Shown here piece by piece: positions 17,153 through 25,988 of a stretch of 64,000 bases of DNA (positions are counted from its first letter, which is position 1; every line of letters starts with the position of its first letter). The notes beneath the pieces were generated by a model. That model was not told the DNA's origin. It ran no database searches and saw only the letters and a list, made by a program, of their open reading frames with translations. The stretch comes from Xanthomonas sp. DAR 35659 (GTDB lineage Bacteria; Pseudomonadota; Gammaproteobacteria; Xanthomonadales; Xanthomonadaceae): contig NZ_CP162488.1 of the NCBI RefSeq assembly GCF_041242975.1, positions 62,001 to 126,000 on the forward strand, in the 5' to 3' direction. The position numbers and the translations under genes were made by a program.

Positions 17153-17638
17153 ATGTCCGACGATGTGCTAAGGATCGTTCCCGCAAGTTCAACGCATATC
17201 CCTCCTGTAGAGACGCATGAGCCCGCGGTGCGTATGCTTGAAAAGCTGCTTCCCGATGGTGAGATGTGCGAAGCGGACGTGTATGAGAACGTCGAGTTCA
17301 TAGACTGCGGCGAGAACCTGGAAGCGATCATCTGTCCCGCATGCGGGACTCGCACCAAGCTTCACATCTTCTCTGAGACGGATGCAGGGACTCTGCTCTG
17401 GGACGAAATTGCAACCGCTCTGGAAGACGTTCCCGCAGCGAAACTGGAGGTTCAGATGCCGTGTTGCGGCACCACGATGCTGTTCACAGCGCTAGGCTTC
17501 GATTGGCCGACGGCGTTCGCTCGATTTGAGCTGAGCATCTACAACCCCAACACTTCAGAGAACCTTCCGCCCGGTCAGGTGGCTCTACTTGAGAATATTT
17601 TAGGCTGTGAGTTGAAGCAGGTGCGCGCGCACTACTGA
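17153..17638 (+). CDS. Hypothetical zinc-ribbon-like protein
   Basis: A 161-residue acidic cytoplasmic protein with a CPACG knuckle near residue 61 and a CCGT pair near residue 104, which together could form a zinc ribbon. The surrounding sequence (EFIDCGENLEAIICPACGTR, KLEVQMPCCGTTMLFTALGF) is typical of small accessory proteins found beside immunity genes. The start ATG has no strong ribosome site. Family not recognised. Confidence 0.55.
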   Translation: MSDDVLRIVPASSTHIPPVETHEPAVRMLEKLLPDGEMCEADVYENVEFIDCGENLEAIICPACGTRTKLHIFSETDAGTLLWDEIATALEDVPAAKLEVQMPCCGTTMLFTALGFDWPTAFARFELSIYNPNTSENLPPGQVALLENILGCELKQVRAHY

Positions 17639-17676
17639 AGTTCGCGCCAGGAGTAAACACGCATCCAGGAACACAG

Positions 17677-18126
17677 ATGATTCCTTTCGTCTTCTTGCTA
17701 CAGTCTGCAGCGCACCCCGCGCCGCCACCGCCACCACAGTCTCAGACCATTTGTACGAAGACGTTCGACGAGTACAGGCCTCTGTCGTTGGATCGCGCCT
17801 ACGCGGTCATCGGCAAGGTGCCTGGGAGTGAAGCTCTTTACTCAGGTGTGCTGTCTTTGCGATTTTCGCAAGGTCGCTACGTCATGACGAGGCGTGTCGA
17901 CGGGAAGGCAGTTCCAGGCGAGGCCTGGGCAGTGCTATGTGGGCCAGACAAGGTCCCGCTGCTGCAAGTGCGCTATGAGACCAGGCCGATCGCTACGCAG
18001 TTCTATTGCACCATCAGCGTCAACTACGACAACGACACGTTGGGCAACTGCGGCCCGGCCTCAAAGGCACATCAATCCATCGTCGGACTGGAGGCGTGGT
18101 ATCCCACGTCCGCCGACGAACGCTAG
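17677..18126 (+). CDS. Hypothetical exported protein
   Basis: A 149-residue protein with a short hydrophobic N-terminus (IPFVFLLQSAAHPAP) followed by a proline-rich stretch, probably a weak signal peptide. The body is beta-rich with three cysteines in the C-terminal half (FYCTISVNYD, LGNCGPASKA). It lies 38 bp downstream of the zinc-ribbon gene and may share its transcript. No family recognised. The 200 bp that follow (18127-18326) show nothing. Confidence 0.45.
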   Translation: MIPFVFLLQSAAHPAPPPPPQSQTICTKTFDEYRPLSLDRAYAVIGKVPGSEALYSGVLSLRFSQGRYVMTRRVDGKAVPGEAWAVLCGPDKVPLLQVRYETRPIATQFYCTISVNYDNDTLGNCGPASKAHQSIVGLEAWYPTSADER

Positions 18127-18335
18127 ACTGCCGCACGGTGCAGGGCGTGTGCGGCAGACGCAATGCGCGTCCGCGTGGCGATGCGGTTTGCCCGGCACTG
18201 CAGTCGATGGTGGATTTCCTTGCTGATGATCGGCCCGGATGTCGGGAGCATCTCCGTCTGCAAGCCCGCATCCAGACCCAATGCATGAGCAAGGCCGGGC
18301 GCAAGACATGTTGCACGTAGGAGAGGTTGGCTCGA

Positions 18336-18796
18336 ATGGTGGAGAGGTACAAGGCGGGTGATGTCTTCTCGATCCCGCTGGGCACGAGCGCGTACGCGCT
18401 TTGCCAGGTCGTGTGGGCGCCTCGGGGCGACTACCGCAATGTGTTCGCGTTCTGCGTGCTGGAACGATGCGCACCGGTCCCCGAATATCGCGCAGGGCAT
18501 GCGCGGCCATTGCCCATGCGCGACGGGGACAAGGAGATCAAGGTGCTGTTCACCGGAACCAAGAAGATCAAGAACGGGCACTGAAGATCATCGGCCACGA
18601 GGCGCTTTCCAGCGAAGCCAGGGACTTGCTGACGTTCCATATCGCCGGCGAGTTGCACGAGGGCGACACGTTCATTCGGATGTTGTCGGCGGAAGAGTCT
18701 GCCCGCTACCCTGCGATGTCCGTGCTCGGATTCGAGTTGGTACAGCACATCCTGAGCGAAGGACTGGGGTCACGCCTACCGGAGGCGTCGATCTGA
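18336..18796 (+). pseudogene. Frameshifted Imm26-type immunity gene
   Basis: The first frame (18336-18584) reads MVERYKAGDVFSIPLGTSAY, the start of an Imm26 domain, and continues to LFTGTKKIKNGH before a TGA. The next frame resumes at 18584 with KIIGHEALSSEARDLLTFHI and ends at 18796. In Imm26 proteins the lysine-rich segment is followed by a tryptophan, so the sequence CACTGAAG is best explained by loss of one G from CACTGGAAG. Restoring it gives about 153 residues, normal for the family. Either the gene is inactivated or the base is a sequencing error. Confidence 0.75.
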
Positions 18797-18915
18797 CGCC
18801 GCCTTGTCCGATGCCGCTGGCCGCTGCTGCGCCATACCAGTACGGCTCCGCGGCTCAGCATAGCTTCCTGTCGATGCCGCCCCGCAGCACAGTCGGGGCC
18901 TACCTCAAGATCCCA

Positions 18916-19203
18916 ATGCCTACGAACGATACCCTTGCAACAACACTGCAGGCCGTGCACGACGAAGCATCCTTCCTCGCCTTCGCCCGCGCGCTTCTGG
19001 CGGATCGCCAGGCCGCCGATGGCGCCGCGGTGACACGGGATGGCGTGCAGGGCGAGTGGGCGAACAACGCGATCGCGTCCTTCTTGGAAGGCGCGATCGC
19101 GTGGGCGGAGGACTCGGACTTCGGCGCGCGGCCTGGACCGAAATCCTCGAACCCATGGGCGCGTTTGGCAATGTTCCTGTGGGCGGGCCGCGGTTACGAG
19201 TAG
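18916..19203 (+). CDS. DUF7660-like small protein
   Basis: A 95-residue soluble protein (EASFLAFARALLADRQAADG, GEWANNAIASFLEGAIAWAE, SSNPWARLAMFLWAGRGYE). The E-W-x-N-x-x-I-x-x-F-L-E-x-A-x-x-W and PWxxxAxFLxxGxxYE motifs mark DUF7660, a family frequent among orphan immunity-type genes in Gram-negative bacteria. The ATG at 18916 is used; an in-frame ATG at 18873 would add 14 residues without conserved pattern. Function unknown. Confidence 0.7.
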   Translation: MPTNDTLATTLQAVHDEASFLAFARALLADRQAADGAAVTRDGVQGEWANNAIASFLEGAIAWAEDSDFGARPGPKSSNPWARLAMFLWAGRGYE

Positions 19204-19320
19204 CGGCACTACGGCTTCGTCATATGCCGCCTGTCACCGCGCCCGCCTGGACATGGCTTGACCGTCCAAGTCGCCGCTTGCTAAAAACTGCCGCGCGGGG
19301 GGGAATCTAGGAGATTGAAG

Positions 19321-20538
19321 ATGAGGACGACTTCAAAATTTCTAATGGCCGCCTTATTGACCGCGCCCTTCGCGATCGCGGCGCAAACGCCTGGCGTGAA
19401 GGCGGGAAGTCTCGAAGCCAGGTCTTACGCGGAAAGCGCCATGCTGTCGGACCAGGAAGCTGCGAGGCGGATCAATCTGCAGCACGCGTCGCAAGGGCAG
19501 GTCGCCCATCTGGTCGCACAGTACAAGGATCGCTTGGCTGGCGCATATTGGGAAGACGAGCCCGAACTCAGGTTCGTGATTCGGTTGAAGGGGGATCAGG
19601 ACGTTCCCGCCGCCAAGGTGACGACGGCGTCTGGAGAGGTTCCTGTCGTCATCAAAACCGGCGCACCCAATACCATCGAGGAGCTTTGGAAGATCGTCAA
19701 GGAGCATCGCCAGGAACTGTATAAGACCGTTCCCGGGTTGCAAGGCATCTTCGTGGACGAGCGCACTGGCGAGATCGTGCTTCACGTCCAGTCCGGCAGT
19801 GGCGACAAGAATGCCTACTCCAGCGAGATTGCGTCGCTACGCCGCGTTATTCAGGCGCCCGTGCGCATCGACTTCCTTGCCGGCCCAATGCGCCCGGCGG
19901 CGTATCTGAGGGGCGGTTCCATCCTGCAGGGATCCAACGGAAACGTCTGTACCGGCGGATTCATGGTCCGGCACAGGGCAACGTCCAAGATCGGCATTGT
20001 CACGGCCGGCCACTGTCCGGACGACATGGTGTACTACAACTGGCAGGCGTTCGACAGCGGAAGCCAGATCACCGCGATATTGAAGAAGGAAGGAGAGCTA
20101 TGGGACGCCAAGCACGATCTTCAGTGGCATAGCTTCCCGTCGGTCGGATACTCGGCCCTTGGGGAAATTTATGGCGCCGGGACCAGTGAAGGGTCGGGTC
20201 TGTCCATTCTCTTTGCCGGCACGCCAAGCGTCGGCGGACGGATCTGCCATCGCGGTGTCAACACCGGGAACTCCTGCGGCGTGGTGTCGGCTACGCGGTA
20301 CGACTTTCCGCCTGGCACATGCAATGGCCAAGATTGCGATGAAGCCTCATTCACCGTCGCCGTCGGCGACAACCTGGCATGCTTTGCCGGCGATAGCGGA
20401 GGACCGGTATATTCCGGAAACACCGCGTATGGGATCGTGACGGCGGCGGCTTATGCCGGCGCCAACCCGGGCCAATGCGGGGCCTTGGCATTCATGCCGA
20501 TCGGAAAGATCGCCGACGCTGGGCTATCGCTCTATTGA
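19321..20538 (+). CDS. Secreted chymotrypsin-fold (S1) serine endopeptidase
   Basis: A 405-residue preproprotease. A signal peptide (about residues 1-22) is followed by a propeptide of ~180 residues with the ETLWKIVKEH/PGLQGIFVDERTGEI pattern of alpha-lytic-type pro-regions, which act as folding chaperones. The mature domain has the full catalytic triad: IVTAGHC (His), WDAKHDLQWHSF (Asp), and FAGDSGGPVY (Ser). Cysteine pairs flank the His and Ser loops as in alpha-lytic protease. An AGGAG precedes the ATG at 19321; an upstream in-frame TTG is less likely. The role is extracellular proteolysis, perhaps nutrition or bacterial killing. Free-standing gene inside the accessory island. Confidence 0.9.
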   Translation: MRTTSKFLMAALLTAPFAIAAQTPGVKAGSLEARSYAESAMLSDQEAARRINLQHASQGQVAHLVAQYKDRLAGAYWEDEPELRFVIRLKGDQDVPAAKVTTASGEVPVVIKTGAPNTIEELWKIVKEHRQELYKTVPGLQGIFVDERTGEIVLHVQSGSGDKNAYSSEIASLRRVIQAPVRIDFLAGPMRPAAYLRGGSILQGSNGNVCTGGFMVRHRATSKIGIVTAGHCPDDMVYYNWQAFDSGSQITAILKKEGELWDAKHDLQWHSFPSVGYSALGEIYGAGTSEGSGLSILFAGTPSVGGRICHRGVNTGNSCGVVSATRYDFPPGTCNGQDCDEASFTVAVGDNLACFAGDSGGPVYSGNTAYGIVTAAAYAGANPGQCGALAFMPIGKIADAGLSLY

Positions 20539-20645
20539 TATCGGTGGAGACCCGTTCGCTTCTCGCGGATGGCGCCCGTCCGCTGCTTGCCTATGCCATC
20601 GCCGTGGAACAGAGGTTCCGGTCGCAGGATCCGCGTCGCACCGGG

Positions 20646-20723
20646 TCAGAACCAGGACGACTTGTCGGGAAAGCCCACGTATGCGATGTCGGCGGACCAC
20701 AAATGCTGTCCAGTGAACGAATG
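20646..20723 (-). pseudogene. Possible transposase (IS3-type orfB) fragment
   Basis: In the 296-bp gap 20539-20834, 25 codons on the minus strand read HSFTGQHLWSADIAYVGFPD and then stop shortly after. The HLWSADIAYV core resembles the first catalytic Asp block (W-x-x-D-I-T-Y) of IS3-family integrase domains. The match is short, so this is only suggestive of an old insertion. Confidence 0.25.
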
Positions 20724-20784
20724 CGCGCGGCCGCGCGGGTCATCCGACACCTGACCTTTGGTATGCTCGATACAACAAGCCCTT

Positions 20785-20814
20785 CAAGTCGACGCCCTTT
20801 CTGGGCGTCGCTTG
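20785..20814 (+). other. attC-like or terminator-like hairpin
   Basis: CAAGTCGACGCCC and GGGCGTCGCTTG pair across a TTTCT loop with one bulged base, embedded in a TTCAAG...CTTGATT context like the attC arms at 9711-9773. The flanking AAC and GTT cores are not evident. It sits 21 bp upstream of the next gene's start. Confidence 0.35.
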
Positions 20815-20834
20815 ATTGCGGAATCAGGAGCTAT

Positions 20835-21233
20835 ATGAAAAGGATCATCGCCATCTCAGCGACAGCCTGCGCCACGGTGCTCGCTGGTGCATTCTTCCTC
20901 GGCTACTCGCCTCCCACCTGCGCGTGCAGCGATGCGGTAACCGTGCTGGCCCTAGACGCTGGTTATCAGGGGCTGCCACGGGGGACCCTCCCATCGCCAG
21001 CCGATCTCGAGGCGTCCATGAACACGCATATGGTCGGTTCCGCCATCGTGTACGGGGAGTACCCGTACTCCGTGGAGAACCGGTGCACGCAGCGTTCGCC
21101 GCAGGACATCGTGTGCACGGTCTACGCCGGCACCTTCATGTTCGTTCCGCACGGCTACAAGGTCACGTATCACGTGCAGAATGGCCGTTTGCAGCATGCG
21201 ACCGTGGACAGGACCTATGGAGAATGGCCGTAA
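20835..21233 (+). CDS. Hypothetical exported protein
   Basis: A 132-residue protein with an N-terminal signal or anchor (RIIAISATACATVLAGAFFL) and cysteine pairs (PPTCACSD; one in VENRCTQ and one in DIVCTVY), indicating a disulfide-bonded periplasmic domain. An AGGAG lies 4 bp upstream of the ATG. The family is not recognised; the beta-rich tail (YKVTYHVQNGRLQHATVDRT) suggests a small beta sandwich. It follows an attC-like hairpin and may be another captured cassette. Confidence 0.55.
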   Translation: MKRIIAISATACATVLAGAFFLGYSPPTCACSDAVTVLALDAGYQGLPRGTLPSPADLEASMNTHMVGSAIVYGEYPYSVENRCTQRSPQDIVCTVYAGTFMFVPHGYKVTYHVQNGRLQHATVDRTYGEWP

Positions 21234-21284
21234 CGGATCGGCCCAGACGGGAAGATCCACGATGCCCCCCGATTCGGACGTGAC

Positions 21285-21677
21285 ATGGCCGACGCCGACG
21301 TAGTCCTCGCACGAAACTCCGCCGGCCACGCCGGGTACCACGACCGATCGTTCGTCGGTCGCCTCCACGAGGAGGCGATGTGGGACTGGGACGAGTATTG
21401 GCTGCTCGAAAAGGCGCTGTACGACCTCGCGGCCGCCGGCGACTTCCGCCGCGAGGTCGCATGGCCGCTGTTTCGCATTTTCAGCTACGGCCTCCTGTTG
21501 TTCGGCTGCCACGTCGACCCGAACGATCGGTTCGCGTTCGAGGCGATGTCCGCCGAGCAAGTCCATGAGCTGCGGGATCGGTTCCAGTGCGTATTCGAGG
21601 GTTTCTTCGCCGGTGAAATGCCGGCGCAGGACAGCTTCGCCACGCGGAATCCGTTGCTGCTTCGCGCTGGCGGCTGA
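21285..21677 (+). CDS. Imm41-family immunity protein
   Basis: A 130-residue cytoplasmic protein. FVGRLHEEAMWDWDEYWLLE followed by KALYDLA matches the Imm41 signature (F-x-G-x-L-x-x-E-x-x-W-x-x-x-x-Y-x-x-L-E-x-A-L), with a helical C-terminus ending in a FEGFFAGEMP segment. Imm41 proteins guard against polymorphic toxins. No toxin gene is nearby, so this is an orphan. It starts 51 bp after the preceding gene. Confidence 0.75.
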   Translation: MADADVVLARNSAGHAGYHDRSFVGRLHEEAMWDWDEYWLLEKALYDLAAAGDFRREVAWPLFRIFSYGLLLFGCHVDPNDRFAFEAMSAEQVHELRDRFQCVFEGFFAGEMPAQDSFATRNPLLLRAGG

Positions 21678-21933
21678 TTGCGCGGTGCGTTGCGGGTGGA
21701 TCCGGTCCGGTCTCGGTCCACGCGATGCCGCGTGGCGCGACGTTCGCTTGATCCGATCGTCGCCCGCACCATGGTTCCATGCCGCCTGCGAGCCAGCCGT
21801 ACAGCGCGGCATACTCCTGATGGAGTGCGAACGTCCGGGTGGGACGTGGTGCGCGCCCCGGCGGACGCCATGGACCGCCATCCCTCGACGATCGATTTCC
21901 GTTCCACCAATCCACACGACCCAAGGAGCTTTC

Positions 21934-22452
21934 ATGCGTCTCAGCGTTCTCGCCGTCCTGGCTCTCGCGCCCGCCTTCGCCGCCGCGCAGTCGCTGCCGC
22001 AGGACCGGGTCACACACGTACGCAACGACGACAGCGAGATGAACCGGGCGATCGCGCAGGCGCAGGCGTCCCTGGACGATTTCCTTGCCCTGGCCCGCGA
22101 TCCGCCCAGCGGCGCCGACACCTTCAAGCTGAAGGTGAAGTTCTCCGACCCGAACGGCGACGAGCATATGTGGGTGATCCCGTTCCAGCAGAACGCAAAG
22201 GACTTCAGCGGCGTGCTGGCCAACGTGCCGGAGACCGTGCGCAATGTGCAGCTCGGGCAGACCGTGCACTTCAAGCGCGCGGACATCACCGATTGGGGCT
22301 ACCGTCGCGGTGGCAAGCAATACGGCAGCTTTACCGTCTGCGTCCTGTTCAAGCACATGCCGCCGGACGAGGTGGCGGCGTTTCGGTCGTATGGATTCCA
22401 GTGCGACCAGGCGCCGGCGCGCACGGCCAAGCCGGTCCGCGGCGCGCGCTGA
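21934..22452 (+). CDS. Exported DUF2314-domain protein
   Basis: A 172-residue protein with a clear signal peptide (RLSVLAVLALAPAFAAAQ) followed by a DUF2314 domain (MNRAIAQAQASLDDFLAL, KVKFSDPNGDEHMWVIPF, VQLGQTVHFKRADITDWGYR, GSFTVCVLF). The E-x-x-W-V and D-W-x-Y motifs are characteristic. AAGGAG lies 7 bp before the ATG. The family is widespread in accessory loci and of unknown function; an exported form suggests a periplasmic role, perhaps immunity. The 256-bp gap before it is featureless. Confidence 0.8.
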   Translation: MRLSVLAVLALAPAFAAAQSLPQDRVTHVRNDDSEMNRAIAQAQASLDDFLALARDPPSGADTFKLKVKFSDPNGDEHMWVIPFQQNAKDFSGVLANVPETVRNVQLGQTVHFKRADITDWGYRRGGKQYGSFTVCVLFKHMPPDEVAAFRSYGFQCDQAPARTAKPVRGAR

Positions 22453-22571
22453 CGCAACGCTGGACCGCCGCCTGGACCTGGTCCAGGCTATTGGCGGATG
22501 CATTCGTGCGATGGCAACCGATCCGGTAGGCCCTGCACTCCCGCAGCCCTGCCGGACGAACAGGAGATGAC

Positions 22572-23261
22572 ATGGGGTTGGATCTATCGGTCGGCTTTGG
22601 CGCGTCCCTCCGGCAAGACGATCCGGAGGCTGCAGACGACCTCGATCAGCTGTTCGCCGGTGTGGCGCGCGTGCTCGCGCGGCATGGGCTGCCGCCGCAC
22701 GTGGAGCCGTCGGCGTGCGCCACCTGGAGCAGCCAGATGTATGGCTACTCCGGCCTGCGCTACCTGCGCCGCATCGCGGCGCACCTGGACGCCGGCTTGC
22801 CGTTGCCGTCGCCGGGCGGTGCGGGCAGCGCGCAGGACCCGGTATTGGAGGCGTACTTCGAGGACGTTCAGGGCAAGCGGCCGGGGCTGGCGCAACGCCT
22901 GTTCGGGAAGCGGCCGCGCTTCGCCCGCCGCTTCGATCACCTGATCGTGCATAGCGATGCGGAAGGCTTCTATCTGCCGCAGGACTTCCCGAAGGTGCTG
23001 TTCGCCGACGACGAGGAGATTCCGGGTGGGATGCTCGGATCGGTCCCGCGCGTGCTGGCCGAACTGGAGCGGCTGGCCGCCGTGCTCGGCGTGCCCGACG
23101 AGCTCCACGCGCAGTCGGAGGCGCTGTGGGAGGCATGCGAAGACCAGGGCGAGGGCGAGGCGCGCTGGGAGCAGTACGGCATCGAGAGCTTCTGCTGCGT
23201 GGTGCTGCGCGAGGCTTGCCGTGCCAGCCTGGCCACCGGCGCGGCGGTGGTGTTCCATTAG
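22572..23261 (+). CDS. Hypothetical immunity-like protein
   Basis: A 229-residue acidic cytoplasmic protein opening with MGLDLSVGFGASLR and containing FDHLIVHSDAEGFYLPQDFP followed by a glycine-rich LGSVPRVLAELERLA block. Proteins with this HSDxEGxYxPxDF pattern are common next to orphan immunity genes and have no assigned function. GGAG lies 6 bp before the ATG. The C-terminal ~40 residues (YGIESFCCVVLREACRASLA) form a predicted helix with a CC pair. Role inferred from neighbours only. Confidence 0.55.
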   Translation: MGLDLSVGFGASLRQDDPEAADDLDQLFAGVARVLARHGLPPHVEPSACATWSSQMYGYSGLRYLRRIAAHLDAGLPLPSPGGAGSAQDPVLEAYFEDVQGKRPGLAQRLFGKRPRFARRFDHLIVHSDAEGFYLPQDFPKVLFADDEEIPGGMLGSVPRVLAELERLAAVLGVPDELHAQSEALWEACEDQGEGEARWEQYGIESFCCVVLREACRASLATGAAVVFH

Positions 23262-23411
23262 CGGCGTGCGCTGAAAGCCGCGGGAAAGGCGGGCGGCGCG
23301 TAATGCACCAGGGAACAGGTAGGTGCCGGTGCGATGCATCGCGCTGGCGCGGACCGCACCCCGCCGACCGCGGCCCACGACGCGCCCGAACGCCCCACCC
23401 GGTACAGCATC

Positions 23412-23921
23412 ATGTTCAAGTTGATAGCGCTTGCGGCATTGGCGGCCACGCAGGGATCGGCGGCGCGCGCCGACGCGCAGCGGCTGGACTTCACCTCCCT
23501 CGGGAAGGCCCGCATCGGCATGAGCGAGCAGGCGCTGGCCCATGCGCTGGGTGCTCCGCTGACCCACGTCGCCCCGGAGGCGGAAACGGGTGGCTGCTAC
23601 TACGCGTCCGGCCACGGACTTCCCGACGCCGTGCGCCTGATGATGCTCGACCATCGCCTGGCGCGCATCGACGTGTCCGCGTCAGGCGTCGAAACCGCCG
23701 CGGGCGTGGGCGTCGGAACGGCCGAGGCCGACGTCAAACGCCGCTATGGCGACAAACTGGTCGAGGAACCGCATGCCTACACCGGACCCGCCGGCCACTA
23801 CCTGACCGTGCAGTCCGCCGACGGCAACGACGGCATCCGCTTCGAGACCGACGGGCAGGCGGTCACCCTGTTCTATGCGGGCACGGCGAAGGCGATTCAG
23901 TACATCGAGGGATGCCAGTAG
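23412..23921 (+). CDS. Hypothetical periplasmic protein, SmpA/OmlA-like fold possible
   Basis: A 169-residue protein with a signal peptide (FKLIALAALAATQGSAARA). The body starts with IGMSEQALAHALGAPLT and later repeats a VGTAEADVKRRYGD block; both match the G-M-x-x-x-x-V-x-x-x-x-G pattern of small tandem BamE/SmpA-like repeats. A cysteine pair may form (GGCYYASG and the terminal EGCQ). The start ATG at 23412 is chosen for the signal peptide. The 334 bp downstream (23922-24255) contain nothing recognisable. Confidence 0.55.
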   Translation: MFKLIALAALAATQGSAARADAQRLDFTSLGKARIGMSEQALAHALGAPLTHVAPEAETGGCYYASGHGLPDAVRLMMLDHRLARIDVSASGVETAAGVGVGTAEADVKRRYGDKLVEEPHAYTGPAGHYLTVQSADGNDGIRFETDGQAVTLFYAGTAKAIQYIEGCQ

Positions 23922-24255
23922 GGGCGATCCCGCCGCACCCCAGGCATACAGTTCCACGCCCTGCGCCGCGCCGGCGGGTGGCGTCGCAGGCCATCGCAGC
24001 CGCATCCTCTCGCCCCCACGGGGCGACAACCGAACGGCCCCGGCGCCGCGCCAGGCGCTGCCCGGCGGGACCGGACAGCGCGACTGTTCCCATGCGCGCC
24101 GTGTCCCGCAAGCGTCCAATGCCACGCTTCCTCTCGCCAGACCAAGGGTGCCAGCATCCTGCCGCAGGCAAAAACGCATGACCCGTTGACCATCTCCCTA
24201 CGGCTCGGCGAGCATCGCGCAGGTCCTGAGCGGCCGCATGGGAGCGGATGACGCG

Positions 24256-24510
24256 ATGACCCTGTTTCAGTTCAAGCCGCGCTGGAAAGAAGAACTGGTT
24301 TGCATCGGGCCGGGCGGCGAGTTCGTCCTCGACTTTCCCATGGGCGTGCCGACGGTCTATTTTCCCACGCAGCACGCCTGGGCCCAGTGCGCTCCCGACT
24401 GGGCGCGCGAGTTGTGGCCGGTGCTCAAGACGGAGTTGGAAGCCTGGTGCGAGGCCGGCAACGCCCAGTTCGTCCTGGATGGGTCGGCCGGTGTCTACCC
24501 GGTGGGTTGA
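24256..24510 (+). CDS. Hypothetical small protein
   Basis: An 84-residue protein (MTLFQFKPRWKEELVCIGPG, ... APDWARELWPVLKTELEAWC) with a compact beta-beta-alpha pattern and no signal. Similar short proteins with the F-x-P-R-W-x-E-E-L start are found singly in accessory regions of proteobacteria. The ATG at 24256 is preferred to 24238. It faces the convergent secreted-protein gene at 24609. Function unknown. Confidence 0.5.
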   Translation: MTLFQFKPRWKEELVCIGPGGEFVLDFPMGVPTVYFPTQHAWAQCAPDWARELWPVLKTELEAWCEAGNAQFVLDGSAGVYPVG

Positions 24511-24608
24511 GAAGGCGGCATCGCCCTTGGCCGTTGCGGGGTCCGATGCAACACGGCGACCGGGTTCCGAGGTTTCGTCTGCCCCGGGACCCGGACCGCT
24601 CCGCGGTC

Positions 24609-25292
24609 TCAGCGCCGCGCCGCCGGCGCCCGCCGGTACACCCCGCTGAAGCTGACATTGAGCCCGCCGCACTGCAGGTTGTCCGCGACCACCAGCAGAT
24701 CGCCGAGCAGTTGCAGGCGCACCTTGCAGTCCTCGTCGCGGACCTCGAGCCGATTGCCTTCCGGCAGGTTGCGCGCGGTGACGGCGCCGAGGTGCGGGCC
24801 GCCGGGCGCCTGCTCCGGATCGGGGTTGGCGCTGGGCCAGTAGGCATCGCCGTTGACGGTGACGGTGCCGTCGCCGTTGGCGGTCAACTGCAGCTGGTTG
24901 TCGCCGTCGTGCCACTGGCCGTGCCAGGCCTCCGACCGCGGCGCGGCCGCGCTCGGCAACGGCTGCACGCTGGACTGCGCGACCCAGCCGGCGCTGCCGC
25001 CGACCTTGTTGGGGTAGAACGCGCAGGCGTAGCCGCCGCGGTGCTGTGCCAGCACCAGCACATCGCCCTTGACCACGTAGGCGCGCTGCCGGCACACGGC
25101 CTCGCCCTTGCCAGGGCAGCCATTGCTGTCGTCGAGCAGATACAGCCGCGGCACCGCGACCTGGGCCAGCGCGAACCTGGCCGGGGACCGGGCGAATGCA
25201 CCATTGCGGCAGGTCGCCGCTTCTTCGTCGTTCGGCGCGGCGTGCGCGGCCGCCGACAGCGCCAACAGGGCGAGCAGCCAGGCTCTCTGCAT
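24609..25292 (-). CDS. Hypothetical exported protein
   Basis: A 227-residue protein with a signal peptide (QRAWLLALLALSAAAHA). The first half of the mature part (LYLLDDSNGCPGKGEAVCRQ, AYVVKGDVLVLAQHRGGYAC, GWVAQSSVQPLP) reads like an SH3-like or bacterial SH3b domain. The second half (WHGQWHDGDNQLQLTANGDG, TVTVNGDAYWP) is a beta sandwich seen in lysozyme-inhibitor-like and cell-surface proteins. It may therefore be a periplasmic inhibitor or immunity factor, but no family is certain. Convergent with the gene upstream. Confidence 0.55.
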   Translation of the reverse strand: MQRAWLLALLALSAAAHAAPNDEEAATCRNGAFARSPARFALAQVAVPRLYLLDDSNGCPGKGEAVCRQRAYVVKGDVLVLAQHRGGYACAFYPNKVGGSAGWVAQSSVQPLPSAAAPRSEAWHGQWHDGDNQLQLTANGDGTVTVNGDAYWPSANPDPEQAPGGPHLGAVTARNLPEGNRLEVRDEDCKVRLQLLGDLLVVADNLQCGGLNVSFSGVYRRAPAARR

Positions 25293-25502
25293 CTCGATCA
25301 CTCCACAGGTCCGACTCGGTAGTTTGAGCCAATCTGGACGCGCTTGCATCGGTCGACCGGGTGCGCGATGCCGGCCGCGTGCACGTCCTCGCTCCCCCAC
25401 GTTGTCATTGCGCGTGGCGGCCGCTAATGTGCGGGCGTCGCAGTCCCCGCCAGATCGCTCACGCCCACCGTTCGCGGCGGGGCCAACGCAGGTTTCCGCC
25501 CG

Positions 25503-25913
25503 ATGTCCAAGACTGCGCGTCACTTCATCCTCTGGCTGTCGGTCTTGCTCCTGTCGTTCCCGTTGCTGCGCCTCAGCGGGTGGTTCGGGTTGGGCATTCC
25601 GGTCGGCCTGGTCCTGTCGATTCTCTACGGACGCGATCTGGCGGCGGAATGCCGCAACGCCCCGTCGTCCAATCGGTTGCTACGGATCGCCTGCCGGGCG
25701 CTGGCCGTGCCGCAGGTCCTGTTCGGATTGATGTCCGCTGCCATCGGCATGGCGATCCTCGTGTGGGTTCTCTACAACACCTTCGTCGATCGGCAGCCCC
25801 AGTACAGGCCCCACCTGTTGGGGTTCGGCGTTGGCCCGGCGCTGCTGCTGTTCGGGATCGGCTGGATGGCGAGTGCTTTCCGTCGTAGGCCATCGGAATC
25901 GGATGACGTCTAG
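25503..25913 (+). CDS. Small inner-membrane protein
   Basis: A 136-residue protein with about four hydrophobic segments (FILWLSVLLLSFPLLRL, WFGLGIPVGLVLSILYG, GLMSAAIGMAILVWVLYNTF, GVGPALLLFGIGWMASAF) and a positively charged N-terminus and C-terminus, so both ends are probably cytoplasmic. No conserved polar residues suggest a transporter. Family not recognised. It precedes a three-gene unit of soluble proteins by 75 bp. Confidence 0.55.
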   Translation: MSKTARHFILWLSVLLLSFPLLRLSGWFGLGIPVGLVLSILYGRDLAAECRNAPSSNRLLRIACRALAVPQVLFGLMSAAIGMAILVWVLYNTFVDRQPQYRPHLLGFGVGPALLLFGIGWMASAFRRRPSESDDV

Positions 25914-25988
25914 CCTCTCCCACCCGCGCAGAGCGGGCGCCTGGCTGGTGCGGCCCGACCGCAGTGCCAAGCGCTACCATATGTCCTC

